Shown here in pieces: positions 1 to 14,452 of a stretch of 64,000 nucleotides of DNA. The position numbers and the translations under genes are program-made. Position 1 is the stretch's first letter; every line of letters starts with the position of its first letter. The stretch lies in contig VZRR01010270.1 in assembly GCA_013398015.1 (NCBI GenBank), positions 248,001 to 312,000 on the forward strand, in the 5' to 3' direction. Source of the DNA: Oreocharis arfaki (lineage: Eukaryota; Chordata; Aves; Passeriformes; Paramythiidae). Under the pieces are notes generated by a model. The model saw nothing but the letters and a program-made list of their open reading frames with translations. It was not told the DNA's origin and searched no databases.

Positions 1-3000
1 ACACAAAAGTACAGTGTAGGTGAAGCTTGTTCAACTGTAAAATATGATACAAGTTTAAATTATTCAGAGAGCATGAAAATACTATTTTTATTTCAAGTAT
101 GTTCCTTGTGTCGAAATAAATTATGGCATGTGTCAGCCCAACTCTTTTGATGGATAATAGAAAAACACTGATTACTGACATTCCAGGCAGGATAGATATT
201 GGCACTATCGTGGGGTTTTAATATCATTAAAAGCTGCCTGAAAATATTATTGTAGAATAGCAGCTTGAAATGTTATCAGTAGAAGGGGAGCCAGAGTAAT
301 CAGTAGTCTGAGCATATAGCTTCCTATTTAACATGGAGTTCATCCCAACACAACTGTTGCAGAACCAGATGAAGCTGTCCCTTTGCACAGTGCCTATCAG
401 CCAAGCAGAACCTTTGTACTGTGGTTGCATTTTCCTTTAGAACTGCTGAAAGCTGTCTTAAGAGCTGCTTAAACTGTCCCTGGTGCTATTTTAAAAAACA
501 ATTAAATCCTGGTGCCTTGAAAAAGAATGTTTCTAACACCTGCACTATTTGTTCTCTCTTTAGTGTTGGAGCAGGTACAGCTAATGGATGCCTTTCCATT
601 TCCAAACCTTGCTGGGCACAACTTCTGCTTTTAGTACAGTTCCAAGTACTCTCCCTCATTAGAGGTTATTTGTTGTTCACTAACTACCCTGGGAGAGGTG
701 TTCAGCCCTGCTCCTAGCGCTGGGCAGCCTGGAGCCTTAGTCCCTGACTGCTCCCCTCTTGTGCTGGCATGCATGCACAGGAGCTACCCTAAAGAGGCTG
801 TAACTAAGTGTAAGACTGTAGAAAACAGTCATCTAAAGGCAGGATGGGGAGTACAAGGCAATAGCATTTTTCAGCATGCTAAAATGATAGCGTTTAGCGG
901 TTTTAAAAAGTCAAAATTAGGCCTGTTATCACATAGCTAAGTAACTTGAGTGATAAAGCATAACAGTGCTTGAGAAGTCAGTCACTGCCAGATAGTGACA
1001 TGACAGGCCCATTGGATGTGGGTGAAAATGCCCTGATAGAATACCTTGAAATAAAAGCATGGAATTTAGATAGGATGGGGAATCAGAGCGATAGATGGGG
1101 TGGCCAAGACTAGGATGCACTGGATTATGGTGAGGATCTTTGTAGTGTGTGCAAGGGAGAAAGGAAAGGTGTATTTCTCAAAATGGGGGGAAAGGATGCT
1201 GCAAAAACAAGAAGGGAGGCAGCATGAGCTTCTTCTGGAAGGCCAGGAGGGTTTTGTTATTCTGAATATAAAAAGGTAGATATCCACATCAGAGATCATG
1301 CCTCAAGTTTAGCATTTTTAGAAAACAGTGAGGTATGAAAGAAAAGAATAATGCATTGTGCTGGAAGAATTAAAGACAGATTCCAGACAATCTTCGTAAT
1401 TCACCCAGCTCGCCTTCAGCATCAGGTGCTGCACAAAGGTACACACCCAGGGCTGTTTCCCTCATGTAGAAGGAACACTTCCTCTTTCATGTAGTTCTTA
1501 TTCTGTGATTGATGGGATCTCACCAGTTTAGAAAACTTCGTGCCTCTATTGACTAATGCCAAAATAATTAATTAAAAACCTATTCAGGTTCAAATAATAT
1601 TTAAGTTTTTTTTATCTAAATTGATACTTTGGGGAATATTAGAACAAATGCTTTGCGACATTGGTTTTCCACAAATACAAGAAAATATTTTTCTTGATAG
1701 TTTTTAAAACAAGCAAACAAAAAGAACCAACGAAGCACTACATACTTCACTGTACCAGATCGTATGCTCTGAATTATCCTGAAGCAATATACAATCCTTA
1801 CTTTAGAGGATTGTAGTTGTAAAAGGTTTGGATGAGTTGTTTCTCCGCTACCGGTTTTTAAGCAAACCTCCTGCAAAGCGGAAGTTCTGTCGCTAGGTGG
1901 TGATCTTGGCCTGTCCGTGATTTCTCTTCCTCCGCCTTTTCTACCCCCTTTCCTCCCACGCTACACTTCCAGATAATGACCAAAGCAATGATCCTGTTTT
2001 AATGCTGCTTCTGAATATTATGTCTACAAAGGTAAAGGGTCTTTGCGTTTAAAGGCTTAGAACAGACTGAAACTACTCGTTCTCACATTTTTCCTCTTAA
2101 CTTTATCTTTGCTTATGCTGTCCAGTACTCGAGATGTTATTTGTTATTTATGCCTGGTAGCATCCTTAACATTGTGTTATATGACATGAATATTTCTGAA
2201 AGTCACACTAAAAAACACAGGAGCAGATGAGAAAATGCAGAGCTGGAACACTTAAACGTTAAATTACTCTTCACCTGACTTGAAAAAGAAATGTGATTTC
2301 GTTGGTGGTGGTGGTGGGTATTTTTCTGAATAAAGGAACCGAGTAGTAGTGTGTTGGCTGGGGAATCAGGGCACAAGATTTTGCCTCGTGATGGGTAGTA
2401 AGGAAGCAGTAAAAGTGGGAGTGGGCAACAAGCTGTGACAGAAGGGAATCTCTTCTTGAGGCTGTACTTCTGTCTGACTTGCCACAGCAGGTGCTTTCTT
2501 TGGTACACCTCCTTTCTTTCCATGCAGTGCAGCTCTAACTCCACACATTCGCAGGCTGACAAAGTGGGCCCATAAAACTGGGAGGTTTTCAGGAATTGAA
2601 TGTGACGGTTTTGCCATCTGTGCTCGCTCGTGCAAGCTGGGACTCAGCATCCCACAGGCCAGCTTCAGGCTCGCCTCTCCCAGTGCATGGCCATTGCATT
2701 AAGTGCTCTCATTCCACTGTGTGCTCTGGAAAGTGAAGTCGTCCTTGTCTTTCTAATTGTTCGGATTGAGATATGAGATACTTCAGGAAGAAGCACTTCA
2801 GTGCCAGGACAGGGTCTTGCATTTAAATCTTTGCAAAGCATTACCCAAGTGTTTTGCAATCAGAGTAACTATTTTGCAGACAGAGAGGGTCTTGGTCAAC
2901 TAGTGCCTTGACTGGCATGTCTAAGGAAGATCAGCCTGAAAACAGCCAGATTGTCAAAGCCACATTAAAATCTCAGTCAACTGCAAGAGAAACTTTCCAG

Positions 3001-6000
3001 TTCCCACTGGAAGTAGAGCTATTTCACAGGACTTCATGTCCCGTGGGAAAGATTCCAAACAGCTCTGTAGCGAACTTCAGTTCCAATAGCTGTTACAGTA
3101 GAGAGGGAACGTGCCTGAAATTCCTCATATAAGCATTAAACCCCCCATACTTCCATTTATCTGCCTAAACAGTCCCATGATCACAGTGATTGCACATGCC
3201 CAGAGCTGAGCCACCCATTTTCATAATGAAGATTTATGACTGTTTTTATTTATTTTATAATAGCGTATTATGCTGGAACCAATCAGGGGGGAAAGAAGGA
3301 CTTCAGCCGATGACAATCCTTTTAATCTAAAACTAACTCATTTTTGGAGCAGTAAGGTTGTCAGCTGTTTATATTTAACTTTGTCAGGTTCTGAGTACAG
3401 AGTTCAAGGAGGTTAATAAGATAAGGAAGACATCAAATCTCCAAATTTAAAAGCTGTGGGGGGTTGTTTGTTGGGGGTTTCCCCCCCCTTTTTCAACAAG
3501 GTTCAACAGTCTTTGGAGTGCTTCTGCTCACTGAAGTCATCCAACTGATTCTTTCAACATGGTGAAATCTGTTAAATCTAAGCTATAAACATCTTTTAGA
3601 TATCCCGTGGAAACTTCCAGTTGAAAAAATAAATGGTGAGTCCCTGCTGTAAACTTTCAACAATGCCAATAACAGTAATGATCTGTCTTTTACCACAGGT
3701 CTGAAGAGTGAGTTTTCTCATAAGTTTACAATTCAATAGTTGAATGCTCTTGCTTTTGCTGAGGGGCCTCTAAGCACGAACAATGTAGTGTGTGGATCAT
3801 GTGCTTGGAAGGTACTTTAAATAAACTGTAAAGGAGAGATTTATTACCCCAGTAATTAACCAGAAAGAGTAAAGCAAGCAGGTATTAAATGCCAATGATT
3901 GCATGAGGGACCATTATTCCATGTTGAAACACTAATTCAAAAGTGGTAGAAGATCCATTGAGTAAGTTCACACAGCTCCAGTTTTGAACCTGAAACTTGC
4001 AGAGCTATGAGTTTTGAAGACACAGTGCCTTAATCTAAAAACAAAACAAGCAAACAAAAGGCTAAATAGTCTGACCTATTGCAAAACACGTCCATACTCA
4101 AAGGTTGGACTGAGTTCGGGAAGCGCGGGAGGAACAAGCATGGATATCCATCTTCTGAGACCAAAGAGTCCCGCTTAACCCTCTGAACACCCAGTACCCC
4201 TCAGCACTGCAGCCAGGGTGAACATGTGCAGCAATGGCTGAGCAAGAGCTTCCTTGACTTTGTTTCCTTGACTTTGGCTGTCCACGTGAGAGAAGGGGAC
4301 AATCTCCTTTAGTGAAGTCTCAGTGTTAGATAAACAATGAACCCTATCCACCTGTAAAGATGTGCATTTGAGGCTTTTAGAAGTATATCTGCTTTTTGGT
4401 AAAATGGCCATTACAAATCCTATACCACAGGTCTGCAAGGTACAGCCCAGTCTCAGGCTTCTTCAGTGCTCTCTGCTCTCATCTTCCTTCAAGTGTTTGA
4501 CACGGGTCTCCCTTGGTTTGTCAAGGTTCAACCTACTAATTTCATCCTATACCTAAATCAGGGAGTTAGGACTGAACATCTGATAGCCCCATGCCAAAAA
4601 GAGCAGAAGCAGATGGTGCCGCACCTGTGTGAAAGTACTGGTGATTGTAACACTGTCTGCCCAATTGCTTCCTCTGAATAACAGATGGGTCACAAACAGG
4701 TTATATCAATTGGCCTTTCCAGTTTCTCTTCTGTATTTGCCAGGAAATTTCCCTTTCCAGGCTCAGTTTCACAAGCATGTAATTTAATGGGGGCATGGTA
4801 GAATTGCTTGGCTCCTATGGTTATATAAAAATAAAGGCTGAGAGCTGAGCACAAGATGCACAGTTAAATGCACAATTTGGGAGGAATGGGGTGGACAATC
4901 ATAACATTTGTTGTTAGTCCATAGTGAAAAAGAGCCCTACATAAACCACACATGGTCTAAGTTTTGGGTGCTCCTTTTTGTGGCAATGAACACTCTGTGA
5001 AATCTCCCCACTGCCTGCATAGTCTCTGCTTTTGTGTAAACAGCACAGGGAGTGGTGTGTAGGCAGTGGTCAGTCGTAGGCTGACCTAAGTTTCAGGCAT
5101 GGTTATCTTTAAGGCTAGCTTCTTTCTCAATAGCTCCAACTCACTAACAGACGCTACTCTGTTGCCTTCTCATTCACAGGTTCTTGATGGGGTTTTTGCA
5201 GCGGGACTCTTCTAAAAGGCTGCTACCTACCTGCACTGGTTCCTGCTCCCTACTGGTCCCCTTGGCCTCCTGCAGCTCACTCCTTACAGCAAGCATGAGA
5301 TTAAGTAAAAATGTGGGATGCATTTTTTTCATCGCTGTAGTCAGCTGAGATGTTTTGATACAAAGCAAAAACCCTCGAGGTGTGCCCTGCCTCGTACATA
5401 CATATATTTATTAGAGTAACACCAGCTGGGGTGAAGGAGTAATTCCCAGTGTGTATCAGTTCTGCAACACACACAATGATATGCAGTTCCTTTTAACAGA
5501 GCACTTAAAGGGTTTTTAAGTTTCGGGAGTCTGCCAGGTCACACACATGCTGTGGTTTGTTGGCACCTATGCTGACTGGATGCCTCTTTTTCAGTGACAA
5601 TTATTTTCTTTCAAATAGCTTTTAATTCTTCCTGGAGGTTTCTCTCTGACTTCCCATTTGTTGTTTAATATGACACTTAAAAAAATGTTTTCATTTATAT
5701 TTTGATATGAAATTATATTATTCTCCCCTCCTTCCCCAGTTCCTATAAAGCTCGCTGCAAGATATCCAAATTTATATGTCTTGAACTGCCTGGAATAGAT
5801 GATATTACAAATACGATGCTATGCATAAGTACTGTCAGATATTCCTTTTTTCCAAGGCTTATTTTGGCTGGATTCCTTAAATGAGGTATGGAAAAGAGAC
5901 CTTTTCCTTCATGCAGCTAGAGACATAAATTATGCAGCCTATTAATACCTTTTTAAAACCTGTGAAAACTATGAATTAAAAGGAAAAAAACCCATTAATA

Positions 6001-9000
6001 TACTAGGGGCAAGCAAAATTACTGTTTGCTCCCTACCCCTGGGTATCATTTTCCAGGTGCTTTAAGGACATGCAGTACCTGTCTGACTCTGTGCATTCAT
6101 GACTCATTTTAGTTACGTAAGAGAAAAGCAATAACTGACTTATGCCAGACCAAAGGACGTCAGTACAGAGTATGTGCCTCTTGGATTTTAAGAGTGAGGG
6201 GATTCATATGGGTGTACAACAGTAAAACCTCCTCTCCTCCTTGTTCCATGGTGCGCTAGGAAAGGCAATCTGCCAGGGAGCAGTAAGGAATTTCAAGCTG
6301 AAGAGTAGCAATATTCTAGCAAAAGTGTCTATTTTACAGGATATTGCTATTCATTTGCTTTTCTGCCATGAGGACTTTGTGCTGCAACTAGAATGGAAAG
6401 ATATATCGGTGTAGTCTCATCTTTTATTTTGAGACCTGAGGTTATTTTAGAAAACAGCAGTTCTAGGATAATAGCTTAAGTTAACAATATTATTTAGCTA
6501 GGCGAGCACTACCACAGCTTTAGTCAGTACGTATACGGGGTTTTAAATACACTTTTGCTGATGTGAATATCTTAAAATCTCTGGTACATTTTTCCTAAGC
6601 CAATAGACACTTAGAATAAGAAGAAACCAAACCAAACAAAAGAAAAAAGACCAATAAAAAACCAAAAATACCCCAAAGTGGGGCCCAAACCCAGATACAG
6701 CCATTTCAAAACTTTTCAATTATGCAGGACTTATTTAAAAGTCTATTGATGATTTCATGCTTTGCAGATGGCTGTTCATATTGCAAATGCCACCAGAACA
6801 AGCTATTAATGCAATCTGAAGGATGACGTGTATTGAACAGGCTTGGCAGTAGAACGATTTTCTTCCTGTAAGTGTTCATCATTTTCCTGGGGCAATGGTA
6901 TCATGAGAGAAGGGCTGAAGGTATAGGGAAGGAGAATATGAAGAAGTCCTGTTGCTTTTTTCAGTGGCATCTTGATTTATGGGTAGAGAGAGTGTTCCCT
7001 GTCTCAGTACCAAATAGTATTTGTCAGCCCTTCAGGAGAATTACTGTTATTTTAAGCATGTTCTGATTCATTTTCACAGAAAAACTTTTGATAGATGTTT
7101 CATGCCACTGACCTTTGTAAGTAAGCACTCCATGTTCCACTGCAGCAGCAGTAAAAGCAAACCACACATTATGAGATGCATTTCACTCATGATTCTTTGT
7201 TGCAGCACACTTCGTGGGGGCATCTATCCGATGTCAAAAGAAGGGATCGATTCAGTTTTAAATCCTTACCCTTGTGGCAGCGGTTCAGGATCTGAAGAAG
7301 GATAAGGCATACCAGGTACAATGGCTACAGAAACAACTTGTGTATGGATAGGCACAACCTCAAACACTTCAAAAACCACAGAGGCTTGCAAGGTAAGATG
7401 CGTAGGGCCTGGCTTCCTATGGATGATTTCCACAATATGAAGTTAAGGTGGAAGAGTAATTAATTCTGAAGTGATAGGGTCTACAGGAAGTTACATGGGA
7501 ATGGTTAGCCTAGATCAAGTGTAGACAAGTGTTGTAAAAAAAACAGGCCTCTAAAACTGATGTGTCAAAGGTCTGCAGGTGAAAGGCTTAATTGATGGGT
7601 CCTCTATTGTGCTGGCTGAGATATCTAAAGACCCTCATGAGTTACAAAAAGTGATCGCACTAATTACTGGCTAAAGCAGCAATGACAAACCCCTAAAACT
7701 TTTTGTTTTTTTCTTTTTCCTCCACAATCACAACATTTAAAGAATACAGTGAAAACGAAGCAGTAGTTGTCCAGCATCCTGCCTACCTGTGCCTGCAGTG
7801 CAGTGGTCTGCTGCACACACCTACCCCTCTTCTCCTATGTGAAGCAGCACTTTCTATTCCTGCAGAAGTGACTTCTGGTGTGAACAGCAGTATGCTATGT
7901 CGGTATCTGGAGAGAAAAAAGCTCCATGTGTCCATTAGGATGTGTTTTGTTATGGGCAAACGAACAACTGGTGAGAGGAAATGTCCTGTGGAAAAAGTTG
8001 CTGAGTGATGTAGGACAGTGAAAGGAGGCAAATGAGCAGCTGGTGATCTAGAGAGAGAGCAACAAAGATGTTACAGGTTGGTTCTGAGAGTAACAAACAA
8101 AGTATTTCAAGCTAATTAGCTGAAAAAATGTTGGCAGTTTTAATTTCCTGAGCAATTAGGACAAATAGAAATGTCTTCAGCTTGCTCTGAAAAACATCTT
8201 TTAAAGAACATCATGTTGCGAAAAGAATTAAGGATCTACAATAACAGAAATGGGAAGTGTAAGAATCAGCTAATTACACGTGGACAATAGACCCAGACCT
8301 CATAAATAAGGTTTAAATAAGACTGTCTGTCTTCTGGTTGGCACTGAATGAAATGAAACCTTTTGCAAAACATGTTTTGAATGAAGGCTAATTCACTTTC
8401 CTATAGTGTCTGCTTATTTTCTGAGGAAAAAAAGAAATACAATAAAACAAAATACCAGGGAGTTATCTTCCAAACTGGAAAGACAGGTGTGAAATTTCAA
8501 CAGTGAAATTTTTACAGAATGCTGGTAATCCTTGGGGGAGCAGGTCTCCAGCTGGTACAAATGTTCAGAACTTCGTTATTCAGCTTCATTCTGTAGGTGG
8601 CTTTGCAGAAGCCGTAGGTTGCCCCTGGGCAGCCCCGATGCCAAGACAAATTGTTCCGCAAATGGTATAAATGGATAAAACTGTTAGCTGTGTGTTGAGG
8701 CTACATGGGAGGGAAGCACTTCTCCTCTTCACAGCTTAATAGCTCACACCCCATTTCATTCTCAAACCCCAGAGCATCCTGATGGCAACCTCATTATTAC
8801 TTGCCAGTAAGCTAATCCTAAATAACTTCTGACCTCCTTGAGTGTGATCAGCTTTCTGTCCTTGCAGGACTGTCACCTCTGTCACTGTGAAGCAAGTGGA
8901 AGGCAGAGCAACTCACGTGGCTCTCTGTGCCATATCAGTGCTACCAGCCCTGCTCAGAGGCCCTGTACTGACTGTTTCCCTCTTTTTAAATTAATCATTT

Positions 9001-12000
9001 TAGGTTAAGTTTTGCCAGACTGTGTTCCTGGGATAGGTCTTGTTTTTCACCTTCGAACAATAACAGAACTGGCACACTACCAGGAAGGGCAGTGGCTGGG
9101 GTGGGTAGGAAGGAAAGAATCACATAGGAAATAATTGTGTAGGAGGTTTTTGAGTATGAGGAAGTAGAAAATAAGAGCCAGGACTTATATAGATTTGTGA
9201 TGAATACATATGTTCAGCTATAAGCAAGATCTGCCTAGAAAATTGATCTATTTTTAGTTGGCAGGCTTTGAATCACTCTTCTAATTTGCTATTCTTGTTT
9301 TTCCCAAATGTATCAATCCCTGCAGGTGAGTCTAAACCAGAAGATTAAATGTGAGCGATTTAGAGTGATAGGGAAAATTAAGGCTGCAAATCCCAACCCA
9401 AGATTCATACTCATCTCTGGTATGTGTGAGACCCTCAGAGATAAAATCACCTGGAGATTTGAACTTTGTTGGAAAACTGGAGGACTGCCCAGGAGTAGGG
9501 ATCTGATGGAGGAAAGGAGACCTGTGATTATTGCACAACTCAGGTACTCACAAGGACTGCATTTTCTCTAGATGTAGAAACAACAGAATGTCCTGACTTC
9601 ACAAACCCCCGTAATTCTCTGTCCAGTTGATGGATAACTTTTTCCGTCTACCCAGAGTGGGCAGACTACTGCCAGCAGATGTTATTCGGGAGGAAAGAAA
9701 GGTCTATGGAAGTGAATAACTGACATTGCAACTTTTCTTTATTTCTAAGGCTCTGTGTTTCCTCAGAAGCACAGATGGGGGCAGAGGAGAAAGAGAAAGC
9801 TTTTTCACTGCATGGATTATCAGTGAAGCAAATGGCTGATAGTCTTAAACGCACTTCTGGAAAGGGAAAGTAAACTTAATGGCAACATTCGGGTTTTTCT
9901 TCAGGAGACAAAGGCAAATTTCACTTGTTGAAGAGCTTATTAGCACTTTCTCTGACCTGATTGACACTTTCTCTATTCTTAGAAGCTGCTAAAGCTCTTA
10001 AGGATGATTTTTGGTCCTCGCAAGATGAGAATGACTGGTAACTTGCTAGCCTTTATTTAATTTTTAAAAAGATGGTTGTCCAAACAGTGCCTTCTGAGGT
10101 CTGTGAGAGGTGGTCATGTAATTGTAGTCAGAAATAGAGCACTACATAAGCAGTAAGAGAGGTGAAAATAGGCCTTAAGAAACAGTGCCAGAAATTGAAG
10201 TTATTATACAGGACATCTACCAGTTTTGAACTGTTGGTTTTCTGGTAGTATGGTGTTACAATCCTGCACAGCAGGTCCTATTCTAGAGGCTCTCTTTGTA
10301 GCTGTTTTCTGATGTGGATGTGTGTTTCATATTCACCTGTGCATAAATTCTGGGTGCCTTTGAGCATAAGGAGGCAGTGCCTACCTTAGCCTGACTTAAC
10401 AGCTCTTGGGGCTCCGTGTGAAAGACACAGCCTTGCTACAGACAGCTCAGCTGTGTTCTTGGAAGTCTTTCCAGCCTCCAGTTTTACTATTTTTTTCTTT
10501 CTTCCAGCTTTTCTACCTTTTTTTTTTCTTTCTTTCTTAACAATTCAGCTAATCATCTCTGGCTCTAGGGCTTGGCACAAAGGCCTTTATCCCACTGCTG
10601 AAGTGGTGTGTTGTGAGGCGCACTGTGATACTCCGCTAGTGAGAAGGGATCTTTGACGATATCAAAGAATTTTCACGAAGCAACACCACAAAGATCTGCG
10701 TTGTTTGTACTGCAATTGGCAGGAATATCTGTAACAAAAGAGCATATGAGCTCAGATATCCTTCAGATCTGAAAGAGGAGCAGCAAACCTCAAAGTTGAA
10801 AGCAGGGTGAGCCAGTAAGCTTGATCTGATTCACGAAAGAGCAGCTTGGTTACTTTCTGAATTCTGGGGCACACTTGATCTTTCCTTCCTTGATTATCAG
10901 GACACACTAAGTTATGCTCTACCTGTGGAATCTTGTGCTTCACACACGCATGGCAGGATTTTGTCTGTCACCTCAGCAAGGGTGATTTATTTGGTCTCCC
11001 ATTCCTTGTCCTCCTCTGCCGCGGACCATGGGACTCAGCCCGCCAGCCAACATCAGTAATTGATAGTAAATAACAGATCCTCTGCAGTTATTCCATGATC
11101 TGTTTGCACAGACTGGTTCCTGAACAACAGCAAATAGAAGGAGTACATATCTTGAACGGTTTACTCTCAATTTATCAGCAGCAATGAAGTGACTACTTAT
11201 TCATGAAAGTAGTGTGATACGCAAATGGAAAAGGTAAGAAAGCAATTAAAGAGATGGCTTAGTCTAGCTGGTGGCTAACACTACATTAAAACAGGTAATT
11301 ATTTGTAATGTACTGTGGAAATACCTGTTTACCACCTCCTTATTGTGGCATTTACTTTATTTTCAGTGTGTGGCTGCATATGCATATTAGTTTTTTAACC
11401 TCTTAAAGGTTAGAGATTCTTACAGCTCTTTTCTGCAGTCACTTACATAGAGGCTTCAAGACAGACTGACCCTAAACCTTTCCGTGTTGTTTTCAGAAAA
11501 CAGCCAGAAGTGACAGAACTTGCCAAATCTTTCCTTTTCCTTGAAAGCACAGTTGTCTTGAGGGAGTGCTGCTTTGCAAGGCCTTTTGCAACCTTTGTTT
11601 TTGACTCCTCTGGAATGTGACACATTGTTATCGCACTTGCCTAAGAAGGCTTTGGTTGCAGGTTTATCATATACTCCAGGCTCATGAACTATTTCCCTGG
11701 GGACCGCACTGCATTCTTGATTTGCATGGCGTCTAGTGGCCAGCCAGCACCATTCAATTCCTGTCCTCTTGGCATCCTGTCTTAGAAAATGACCTTCTAT
11801 TCTCCCTCAGTATCTTCAAGTTGCTATTGAAAAAGTGCCTGCTGTTCAGGAAGACCCACAGGCGAGTCTGGCAAGAGAAAACAGCATTCGAGTCTAGGAA
11901 GTTTCAGTGATGCATATACACACACACACAAACACACAGTCATCTCAGGAAAAGCTGAGCTGTTTGTGTTCCTGTCTTTGAAATGATGAAGAATACAGAA

Positions 12001-13390
12001 AAATTCCAAATATGTACAGTACGAAACAGGTGCAGAGCAGCCCAGAGACAAACAAAGGGCAACGCAGAAAACCCCAACCTTCAAAACACGGGCTGAGTTT
12101 GTGCTTTACAAAGTGCTAATTCATAAGTTATTTCCAACATACAGCTGGGCAGAAGCCAGGTTTTTTTGATTCTGCCTTTTTCTTCTTTTTTTTTCAAGAA
12201 CTCAGTTTTGAGAGGAAAACAATAAATAATCCCTTTTTAGGAATTCATTGCCAAAACATCTTGCAGCTCTCACATGGTAATAATGTAGACATTATGGCAT
12301 TTGTACACTTGGCAGGATCCCCCTAGAACATCATTTTTAATCCAGTATGCACTTAATCAATTATCTTAGTTGAGGACACAGTGAAGCTGTTACATTTTTG
12401 GAAACAGGTGCCCACTATCTCCTCTCCACCAAGGAATGACCTTCTAAAGATCACATTTTGCTGACAGGAAAATCTCTTCTTTCCTTAACTCCCTCAGAAA
12501 AAAAGTCAATTGTAATCTCTTTATTTTTAATCAATGAGAATTTTCATAACAACACGGAAAAGCATTTCTTTCATCTTACATTCATTAAACTGTCATTCCA
12601 AATTTTAACAATGCATCCCTAATTGAGAAAATGCAGCAATAAGTTCTTGATTTATATTGTAGCAGTCCCTCATAGATCTTACCATTTCCAATTTAGCAAG
12701 ATGGATAAATGCATATTCAGCTGCACACATGCCCTTTCAAACGAGCTAAAGGTGAGGCACAAGCTTAACTTCCTTGCTGATATGCATCTGCTGTGTGCAG
12801 TCCACGCAGTTTGGTATTTTTAACAAACACAGCCAAGCTACATTCTAGAAGAGCATTGCTCATGTGGGAAGCCACTCTGTAGGGAGGAAAGGAGTAATTT
12901 ATTCCACTTATTGCATTCCTTGCTGGGCCCCGTATCTGGGGTAAGAGGCCCTGCTAAGTAGTGACCCTAAAAGAACATGGTTGGGTAGGTCTGACTGCAG
13001 CCCTTTCACCCACATGGAGGACAAAAGGAGTTCTGAGGCACAGAAACAGGTGCCTCTGGCATGGCTGTGTCTCCCCTGAGTGTCCCAAAGGTGAGCAGAT
13101 CCCGATGCTGGAGCAGGGGGTGCACTGCCCGCCTTCAGCTGCAATCAAGCATCTCACTCCAGGTCTGGTTTAGCCTTATCAAGGAGCATTGTACTGTGTA
13201 TATTAATTTTAAAAAAGTTAAAAGTTAAAAACAATAAACTTTCTGAAGTGTTTTCTACAGTGTTTAAAAACCCAGCTAAGGAACAGTGCCCTAGGAAACC
13301 TTGGCTCAATACCTAAGCATTTTTCACCCGTGTTTCGGTTTCAAAAATAGCTCTTGTTGTTAAGGCTAAACTCAAGACAATAACAAAGTA

Positions 13391-13413
13391 ATGATGATGA
13401 TGATGATGATGAT
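13391..13413 (+). repeat. (ATG)n microsatellite
   Basis: About 7.7 uninterrupted copies of ATG, in non-coding sequence. Confidence 0.95.
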
Positions 13414-14438
13414 AAAAAGATCTCCACTTCCCTCAGAGATTGGGTAGGAGGTCATACCTCTTTCAAATCTTTCTTTTGAATGTAGCCTTTCCCCATCATA
13501 GCCCTTGAGGCAATTTGAATGCTACTAGTGACCAAACAAAGTCACATCACTGTGGACCAAGAAGCAGGAGCTTTTTCCGTTATTGTTTTAACTAAGAAAA
13601 AATTTAAAATGTAAATTTTTCTCTTCAAATATTTATCTTCAGCACTGAGAGAGCTGATATCGAGAGTCAGAGACATATGTCCACAGGTATGTGCTTTTCC
13701 AGTCCTCTCAATCTCAGCAAGTTTTAAGCTAGTGCTACATTGGTTGTCGTGGGCAGGTTTTGGGGTGGGAAAGACCTTAAAACTACAGCATCTTTCTCTG
13801 ATTTCAGACTTGGAGGGCACCCTGTTGCTGCTCCATGTCAGGTTGAGGCCAGGGAGGCCTCCTTTCTCAGTAGTTCCACTAGCAATATTATTCCCAAGTT
13901 TTTGCCTCAGACACTGAAAGCCAGTGATGAAGTGTGCCTAGGTCTGACATGGTTATATGCTCCTGTGCTGATTTTTATGTTAATCCTTTGATTTGGTTTA
14001 ACCACGTAGGTTCACATTGATTATGCAATAAGCTCCTCTGGGAATGCTGAATCTAATTGCAGTCAACTATCACCACTTTAGTCATTAGTAATATTTGTTC
14101 TGACAAGTTCCCAGGACTTGCTATCGGAACAGAACAGTTGTGCTTTCTTATTATTAAAAAAAATACAAAACAAAAATCCAACAATAAAATGTCAGTAATT
14201 CCTTTTCCCTCTCAGGAAATAGATGGATGTGATTGAAGTTTGTTGTTGTTTCTAAATCTCTTACAACATTTTAATGTACCTGTTGAATAGAAAGATGTAA
14301 ATAAAAAACTTGCATATAATGTTGCTGAAAAATGTTGTGACAATTTGTATTTAAAAGAAAATCATTGTTATTTGAAAAGTAAACAAAAACATAAATATTT
14401 TTTCTAAAAACTGGGGCTTTTTTTTAGCTAAAAGCTTT

Positions 14439-14452
14439 CCAGCAGATGGCAC
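14439..14452 (+). promoter_or_regulatory. CTCF-like core motif
   Basis: CCAGCAGATGGCAC fits the CTCF core pattern CCASYAGRKGGCRS. It lies in AT-rich sequence without other regulatory signs, so occupancy is uncertain. Confidence 0.35.
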